From contig NZ_FNBZ01000007.1 in assembly GCF_900102525.1 (NCBI RefSeq), positions 248,001 to 312,000 on the forward strand: DNA of 64,000 bases, given 5' to 3'. This document shows, in pieces, positions 59,768 to 64,000 of this stretch; position 1 is the first letter of the stretch, and each line of letters opens with the position of its first letter. Below the pieces are notes generated by a model. It ran no database searches. It saw only the letters and a program-made list of their open reading frames with translations, and was not told the origin of the DNA. Source of the stretch: Allobosea robiniae (GTDB taxonomy: Bacteria > Pseudomonadota > Alphaproteobacteria > Rhizobiales > Beijerinckiaceae). The translations under genes and the position numbers were made by a program.

Positions 59768-59789
59768 AATTCAGGGAGGAGTGATTGGT

Positions 59790-61499
59790 CTATCGGTCCC
59801 GCGCGACGCGAAAACCATTGGTGTAGAAGCGCACGTCGGCTTCGTATTTGAAGCGCGCGGCGGAGCGCAGATAGCGCGGGTCGTTGTTGAACGAGCCTCC
59901 GCGCAACACCCGCTCGCGGCACCCCCCGACCGTATAGGCGCTGCCGTCGCGGGGCGCGCTGCGATAATTCTCGCTCCAGCAATCGGCGACCCATTCGGCG
60001 GCATTGCCGGCCATGTCGTAGAGACCGAAGGCATTGGCGGGGAACTGGCCGGCCGCAACGGCGATGCCGCGCTTCTGGTCGTTGCAGCCGAGGCAGTTCG
60101 CGCGGTCCTTCACCAGGGCCTGGCCCCAGGGATAGGTCGTCGTGGTACCGGCGCGCGCGGCGTATTCCCATTCGCCCTCGGTCGGCAGGCGATAGGGTTT
60201 TCCGCTCCGGGCCGAGAGCCAGGCGAGATAGGCATTGGCATCGTTCCAGTGGATATCGGTGACCGGTCGCTTGCCGCGGCCGAGCCCGCGATCGTCAGGC
60301 CGGTAGTTGCAGCCGCCCTGGTCGATGCAGAGATCCCATTCCTCGAACGTCACCTCCCGCACCCCGAGCAGGAAGCCGCGGATAGTCACCGGATGCACCG
60401 GCTTCTCGAATTCGTAGAGATCGTTTGAACCCATCTGGAAGCTGCCTGCGGGGATCGCGACCAGTTCGGGACAGCCCGCGCAATCGCGCTGCGGTGCGCC
60501 GGCGACCGGCTGGGAAGCGGCTGGCGGCGTCGCCACTGCAGCAACGGCGGCAGGGGCAGCAGGCGCAGTCGGGCCGGCCCGATATTCCTGCTCGCGCGTG
60601 CGGGCGAGCGAGGCGAACCGCCCGTTCGGATAGGCATCGAGATAGGCACGGTACTCGGCGGCGCTGCGGCTGTTGCGGATCGATTCCCAGAAGGCGAGAT
60701 CATAGGCCGAGTCCTGGGTCGCGCCCGGTGTCTGGGGCGGCGGAATGACGGCGCGGCTGCCCTGCGCGACGGCGACCGGCCGGGTGACCGGCGTGACCAC
60801 GAGCCCTTTGGATGGCTCCGCCGAGAGCCAGACCTGCTGGCTTCGCCGGGTTTCGCGCGAAACCGTGTCCCGCACCTGCTTCAGCGCCTGCGTCATGTCC
60901 AGCCCCGGCGTCCGGATCGCCTTCAGCCAGGCGGCGACCGCGCGGTCGGGGCCGCCCGGCAGCGTCTTGCCCGGCGCCGTCGGGAACAGCACGGCGATAC
61001 CTTCCATCGGCTCCAACGGCAGGAGCCCCTTCGTCTTGCCCTGCCAGGGATTGTCGCGGCCGGCATTCAGAAACACCAGGGCGCTCGCCGGCCGGGCGAC
61101 GATCAGCGGATCGATGATCTCGTCGAGATCGACCGCCCCCTCAGTGCCGTTCTGCGTCGAGACCAGGAAATTGCGGTTCCGCTGCTGGATCGCGTGGCCG
61201 CTGTAGAAGACGACGACCTGCGCGCCGCGCCGGAGCTTGCTGGCAAAGCCGGCGATCGCCTGCCGCAAGGCGTTGCGGTCGGCATTCTCGACGGCGACGA
61301 CATCGAAGCCGCCGGCGCTCAAGGTCTCGGCGACGGCGCGGCCTTGCTGGGCGGTGCCGGCGATCGGCGCCTCCGGATAGGCTTCGTTGGCAATGACGAG
61401 GGCGACACGCGCAGGCTCGCCCGGCTGCTGGGCAAAGCCGGGCAGACCCGACAATCCCTGCAGCACGATCGCAGTGGCCAGAACGCGCAACCAAGCCAT
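59790..61499 (-). CDS. Secreted pseudo-caspase fused to a formylglycine-generating-enzyme-like (SUMF1) domain
   Basis: Exported protein of 569 residues. A signal peptide (about 1-23) precedes a peptidase C14 caspase-like domain (about 30-235: ARVALVIANEAY, VVVFYSGHAIQQ). The catalytic His is kept (His102), but the DACRNNPF motif reads LNAGRDNPW, so Gly147 replaces the nucleophile. Next come a W/YP-type helical segment (about 269-303, AEYRAYLDAYPNGRFASLAR), an Ala/Pro linker, and a SUMF1/FGE-like domain from about 340 to the end (VAIPAGSFQMGSNDLYEFEK, YRLPTEGEWEYAARAG, YDMAGNAAEWVADCW, VLRGGSFNN, GFRVAR). It probably acts as a non-catalytic scaffold or binding protein. It lies 20 bases after the single DUF4399 gene. 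Confidence 0.88.
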   Translation of the reverse strand: MAWLRVLATAIVLQGLSGLPGFAQQPGEPARVALVIANEAYPEAPIAGTAQQGRAVAETLSAGGFDVVAVENADRNALRQAIAGFASKLRRGAQVVVFYSGHAIQQRNRNFLVSTQNGTEGAVDLDEIIDPLIVARPASALVFLNAGRDNPWQGKTKGLLPLEPMEGIAVLFPTAPGKTLPGGPDRAVAAWLKAIRTPGLDMTQALKQVRDTVSRETRRSQQVWLSAEPSKGLVVTPVTRPVAVAQGSRAVIPPPQTPGATQDSAYDLAFWESIRNSRSAAEYRAYLDAYPNGRFASLARTREQEYRAGPTAPAAPAAVAAVATPPAASQPVAGAPQRDCAGCPELVAIPAGSFQMGSNDLYEFEKPVHPVTIRGFLLGVREVTFEEWDLCIDQGGCNYRPDDRGLGRGKRPVTDIHWNDANAYLAWLSARSGKPYRLPTEGEWEYAARAGTTTTYPWGQALVKDRANCLGCNDQKRGIAVAAGQFPANAFGLYDMAGNAAEWVADCWSENYRSAPRDGSAYTVGGCRERVLRGGSFNNDPRYLRSAARFKYEADVRFYTNGFRVARDR

Positions 61500-61519
61500 C
61501 GGCAGACGATATCCTTCAG

Positions 61520-61966
61520 CTAGCGGACATTGACCGTGATCTTCGGCGACATCACGGGCGGATTATGCGGCGTATGATTGTAGTCGCCGAGCAGCAATTG
61601 CAGCGTGTGCCGGCCCTTGGGCAGCGTCACCATCACTTCCGTCTGCCCGTTGCCGAGATGGATGTTGTTGTAGTCGGACGGGATCGGCTGGTCCGGCGGG
61701 CCGGGATCGGTATCGATCAGCAGATGATGATGCCCGGTTCGGGCGTGATTGACGCCTGCCGGCGCGACACCCATGCCGCGCAGGCCGATCCGCACCGTGA
61801 AGCGCTCGGGAACGCTCAAGCCATCGATCGGATAGTGGAAATAGACTTGCGCGCCCGGCGGAGCCGGCTGGCGCGTGGCGGTCTGCGCCGCGACTTCTGA
61901 AACGAGCCCCTGCCAGGCCATCAGCGCAACGAGGCCGACGGCTGCGATGCGGATTCCCGACATCAC
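61520..61966 (-). CDS. Secreted single-domain DUF4399 protein
   Basis: Protein of 148 residues with a signal peptide (about 1-28, IRIAAVGLVALMAWQGLVSE). One DUF4399 domain spans about 38-148, with the conserved GHHHLLIDTDPGPPDQPIPS, NNIHLGNGQTEVMVTLPKGR, HTLQLLLGDYNH and PHNPPVMSPKITV. Its ATG overlaps the three-domain gene stop by four bases. The histidine clusters suggest metal binding, but no function is known to me. Confidence 0.85.
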   Translation of the reverse strand: MMSGIRIAAVGLVALMAWQGLVSEVAAQTATRQPAPPGAQVYFHYPIDGLSVPERFTVRIGLRGMGVAPAGVNHARTGHHHLLIDTDPGPPDQPIPSDYNNIHLGNGQTEVMVTLPKGRHTLQLLLGDYNHTPHNPPVMSPKITVNVR

Positions 61967-63219
61967 CTGCGCCTCCTCGCGTTCGGGCCGCCCGGTATCA
62001 CGGTCACCGTGATGCGCTCCGAGATCACAGGCGGGTCGTGCGGCAGATGGTTCTCGTCGGCGAGCAGGAGCTGCAGCGTGTGCCGCCCGTTCGGCAGCGT
62101 CAGCTTGTATTCGGTCTGGCCGCCGCCGAGATGGATATGGTTGAGATCGGCCGGGATCGGCTCGTCGAACGAGGGCGGCCCGGCGTCGACCAGCAGATGG
62201 TGATGGCCGGTATTCGGCTTGGCGACGCCGGCCGGCGCCACGCCCATGTTGCGCAGGCCGAAGCGGATCGTCGAGGTCGGATAGATCCGGTCGCCATCCC
62301 TGGGATAGACGAAATAGACCGCGGCATCGTTGGGCGACGCCGTGCGGGCGCGGCCGGGGCCATGGGCATGCGGCGGTGGAGGCGCAGCGACCGAAGCCTG
62401 CGCGTCGCCGACGACGCGGACCCGGATGCGCGGGGACACCACCGGCGGATCATGTGGCACATGCTCGTGATCGCCCATCAGCAATTGCAGCGTGTGTTCG
62501 CCGGGCGGCAGCGAGAGTTCGACCTCGGTTTGCCCGCGCCCGAAATGCAGATGGTTGAAGTCGCTGGGAACCTCGCGGTCGAGCGCCGGCAGCTCGGTAT
62601 CGACGAGGAGATGATGGTGGCCGCCGTTCGCGCTGGTGGTTCCGGCCGGCGTCACCGATATGCCTTCCGCCCCGAAACGGATCTTGGCGCGGCTGGGGAT
62701 CGTCGCGCCGTCCTGCAGATCGATGAAGAAGACACGGGCGCCGGGCGCCGCGACTGAGCGTGGTTTCTCAGGCGCCGCCGAGACCTCGACCGTGATGCGC
62801 TCCGACACCACCGGCGGATCATGCGGCACATGATTGTGGTCGGCGAAGAGCAGTTGCAGCGTGTGCTTGCCCGGCGTCAGCGCGATCTCGGCCTCGGTCT
62901 GGCCACCCCCGAAATGGATATGGTTGAAATCGCTGGGGATCGGCTGGTCGAGCGGCGGCAATTCGGTATCGATCAGCAGGTGGTGATGCCCGGCATTGCG
63001 CATCGCCTGCCCGGCCGGCACGACCTCCATGCCTGAGATCGCGAACCGCACCGTAAGCTTGGCGGGAACCTGTGCCTTGTCGGCGAGGCCGACGAAGGAA
63101 AGACGCGCCGTCGCGGGGGCCGGGCTGCGCTGCCGGGCGCGATCCTGCGCCGATGCGCCCGCGAATGGGAGCGCCACGGCCAACCCCAACAGCAGAAGCG
63201 CCGGCGCGAGGCGAAGCAT
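61963..63219 (-). CDS. Secreted protein with three tandem DUF4399 domains
   Basis: Protein of 418 residues with signal peptide MLRLAPALLLLGLAVALPFA ... ASAQ. Three DUF4399 repeats lie at about 38-147, 159-270 and 298-408. Each has the pattern (G)HHHLL(I/V)D, then NH(I/L)H(F/L)GxGQTE, then HTLQLLxxDxxH and PHDPPV(V/I)S. A Pro/His/Ala linker (PPPPHAHGPGRART region) precedes repeat 3, and the C-terminus ends in four arginines. First gene of the minus-strand unit, divergent from the intact caspase gene. Confidence 0.87.
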   Translation of the reverse strand: MLRLAPALLLLGLAVALPFAGASAQDRARQRSPAPATARLSFVGLADKAQVPAKLTVRFAISGMEVVPAGQAMRNAGHHHLLIDTELPPLDQPIPSDFNHIHFGGGQTEAEIALTPGKHTLQLLFADHNHVPHDPPVVSERITVEVSAAPEKPRSVAAPGARVFFIDLQDGATIPSRAKIRFGAEGISVTPAGTTSANGGHHHLLVDTELPALDREVPSDFNHLHFGRGQTEVELSLPPGEHTLQLLMGDHEHVPHDPPVVSPRIRVRVVGDAQASVAAPPPPHAHGPGRARTASPNDAAVYFVYPRDGDRIYPTSTIRFGLRNMGVAPAGVAKPNTGHHHLLVDAGPPSFDEPIPADLNHIHLGGGQTEYKLTLPNGRHTLQLLLADENHLPHDPPVISERITVTVIPGGPNARRRR

Positions 63220-63386
63220 CAGCGTCTTCCTTTCGCGAGAAGATAGGCCGAAGGCTATCAGCGACGATTGCAGTCTTCAAGCAAAACGCCGTCCCTTTTC
63301 GATGAGGACTATGCTTTGTTCTGGAGATGGTCGGGATCATGCATTAGCATGACGTAGAGGCTGCGAGCAGCCTCCAGGATGCACCC
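63220..63386. promoter_or_regulatory. Divergent control region of the DUF4399 and caspase genes
   Basis: This 167-base gap between divergent starts must hold both promoters. It is AT-richer than its surroundings, and AGGAT lies eight bases before the caspase ATG. I see no clear palindrome or consensus promoter. Confidence 0.4.
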
Positions 63387-64000
63387 ATGACCCTCGTCGC
63401 CAGACTCTGCGGCCTGCTCCTCATGCTCTGGTCCGGCCTTGCCCTGGCCGAGACGCCGCCCGATCGCCGCGTGGCGCTCGTCATCGGCAATTCCAGCTAT
63501 CGCAATGCGCCGGCGCTGCCAAACACCGTGAACGACGCACGCGACATGGTCACCGCCCTGCGCAAGGTCGGCTTCGAGGTGGTCGACGGCATCGATCTCG
63601 ATAAGCGCGGCATGGATGCGGCGCTGACGCGCTTCGCCCGGCTGGCGCAGGATGCCGACGCCGCGATGTTCTATTTCGCCGGGCACGGCTTCCAGTTCAA
63701 CGGCGAGAACTATCTCGTGCCCGTAGAGGCCAAGATCGAGGACGAGGTCGGCGTCCAGTACGAGACGACCCGGCTCAACGATGTCGTCACTGCGCTGAAT
63801 TACGCAAAGGGCGTCAAGATCATGGTGCTCGACGCCTGCCGCAACAACCCGTTCGTCGGCTTGCTCGCCAAGCGGCAGGCGACCCGCGGCTTCTCCGTCG
63901 GCTCAGGCCTCGCCCCGGTCCAGCGCGCACAGGGCATGGTCATCGCCTATGCCACGCAGGCCAACGATGTCGCCGCCGACGGGGCCGGCCGCAACAGCCC
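63387..64000 (+). CDS. Secreted caspase-like peptidase (C14 family), C-terminus off window
   Basis: The first 204 residues of an exported caspase/metacaspase-like protein. A signal peptide (LCGLLLMLWSGLALA) is followed by RRVALVIGNSSYRNAPALPN, MFYFAGHGFQFNGENYLVPV with catalytic His100, and IMVLDACRNNPF with catalytic Cys151. GLAPVQRAQGMVIAYATQAN is the usual following strand. Both catalytic residues are present, in contrast to the caspase-FGE protein in the same locus. Downstream domains are not visible. Confidence 0.9.
   Translation, partial: MTLVARLCGLLLMLWSGLALAETPPDRRVALVIGNSSYRNAPALPNTVNDARDMVTALRKVGFEVVDGIDLDKRGMDAALTRFARLAQDADAAMFYFAGHGFQFNGENYLVPVEAKIEDEVGVQYETTRLNDVVTALNYAKGVKIMVLDACRNNPFVGLLAKRQATRGFSVGSGLAPVQRAQGMVIAYATQANDVAADGAGRNS

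Noticed and set aside
59790..61499. FGE-like domain as a sulfatase-activating enzyme
   Set aside because: No sulfatase gene is nearby and the domain is fused to a secreted pseudo-caspase; a binding role is at least as likely.
59790..64000. Caspase-like genes as part of a CRISPR type III (TPR-CHAT) or other cytoplasmic defence system
   Set aside because: All proteins of the locus have signal peptides, and no CRISPR repeats, Cas, nucleotide cyclase or nuclease genes are nearby.
1..64000. tRNA, rRNA or riboswitch genes
   Set aside because: No cloverleaf, rRNA segment or known riboswitch core was recognised by eye in the short intergenic gaps; a covariance-model search would be decisive.

Overview
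The window is a gene-dense, GC-rich bacterial chromosome segment. It carries ectoine catabolism of the EnuR/EutBC/DoeAB type, many solute-binding-protein transporters (TTT, ABC), GntR-family regulators and caspase-like periplasmic proteins. This combination suggests an alphaproteobacterium of the Hyphomicrobiales (Bosea- or Rhizobium-like soil heterotrophs); the genus is a guess. No rRNA, tRNA, CRISPR array, insertion sequence or phage gene was recognised. Nearly all space is coding.

Layout. (1) 1-5985: ectoine/hydroxyectoine degradation, doeB(partial)-doeA-eutC-eutB on the minus strand behind its own promoter at 3917-3945, preceded by the MocR-type regulator enuR and a divergent AsnC-type regulator. 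(2) 6055-31397: a large acyl-CoA catabolic island. It holds an acyl-CoA ligase, two acyl-CoA dehydrogenases, two CaiB-type CoA transferases, an alpha-methylacyl-CoA racemase-like enzyme, a double-hotdog MaoC hydratase, an MFE-2-like SDR, a second SDR, three enoyl-CoA hydratases, an SCPx-type thiolase with a DUF35 partner, an HMG-CoA lyase, an MmgE/PrpD protein, three unrelated periplasmic receptors and a DppBC permease pair without ATPases. A GntR/UTRA regulator sits inside it. A recurring palindrome close to TTCATTCGAATGAA lies upstream of most of the transcription units, so the island looks like one regulon.

(3) 31600-41802: amide/amino-compound metabolism (MBL hydrolase, M20-type amidohydrolase, alpha/beta hydrolase, SDR, aminotransferase, isochorismatase-family amidase) around an SsuABC-like ABC transporter, with GntR and TetR regulators. 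(4) 41862-50190: a complete tctCBA tripartite tricarboxylate transporter with a large FAD/Fe-S dehydrogenase, a GntR regulator and a serine-glyoxylate-type aminotransferase. A shared 12-mer in two promoters ties this set together. (5) 50311-59677: a carbohydrate-type ABC system (two permeases, two tandem paralogous binding proteins, no ATPase) with an enolase-superfamily dehydratase, two proteins of unknown function, an RraA-like gene remnant, a GntR regulator and two SDRs.

(6) 59790-64000: the least ordinary part. A secreted caspase-like protein whose catalytic Cys is replaced by Gly is fused to a formylglycine-generating-enzyme-like domain. It is co-transcribed with a single-domain and a three-domain histidine-rich DUF4399 protein, and is divergent from a caspase-like protein with an intact His/Cys pair that runs off the right edge.
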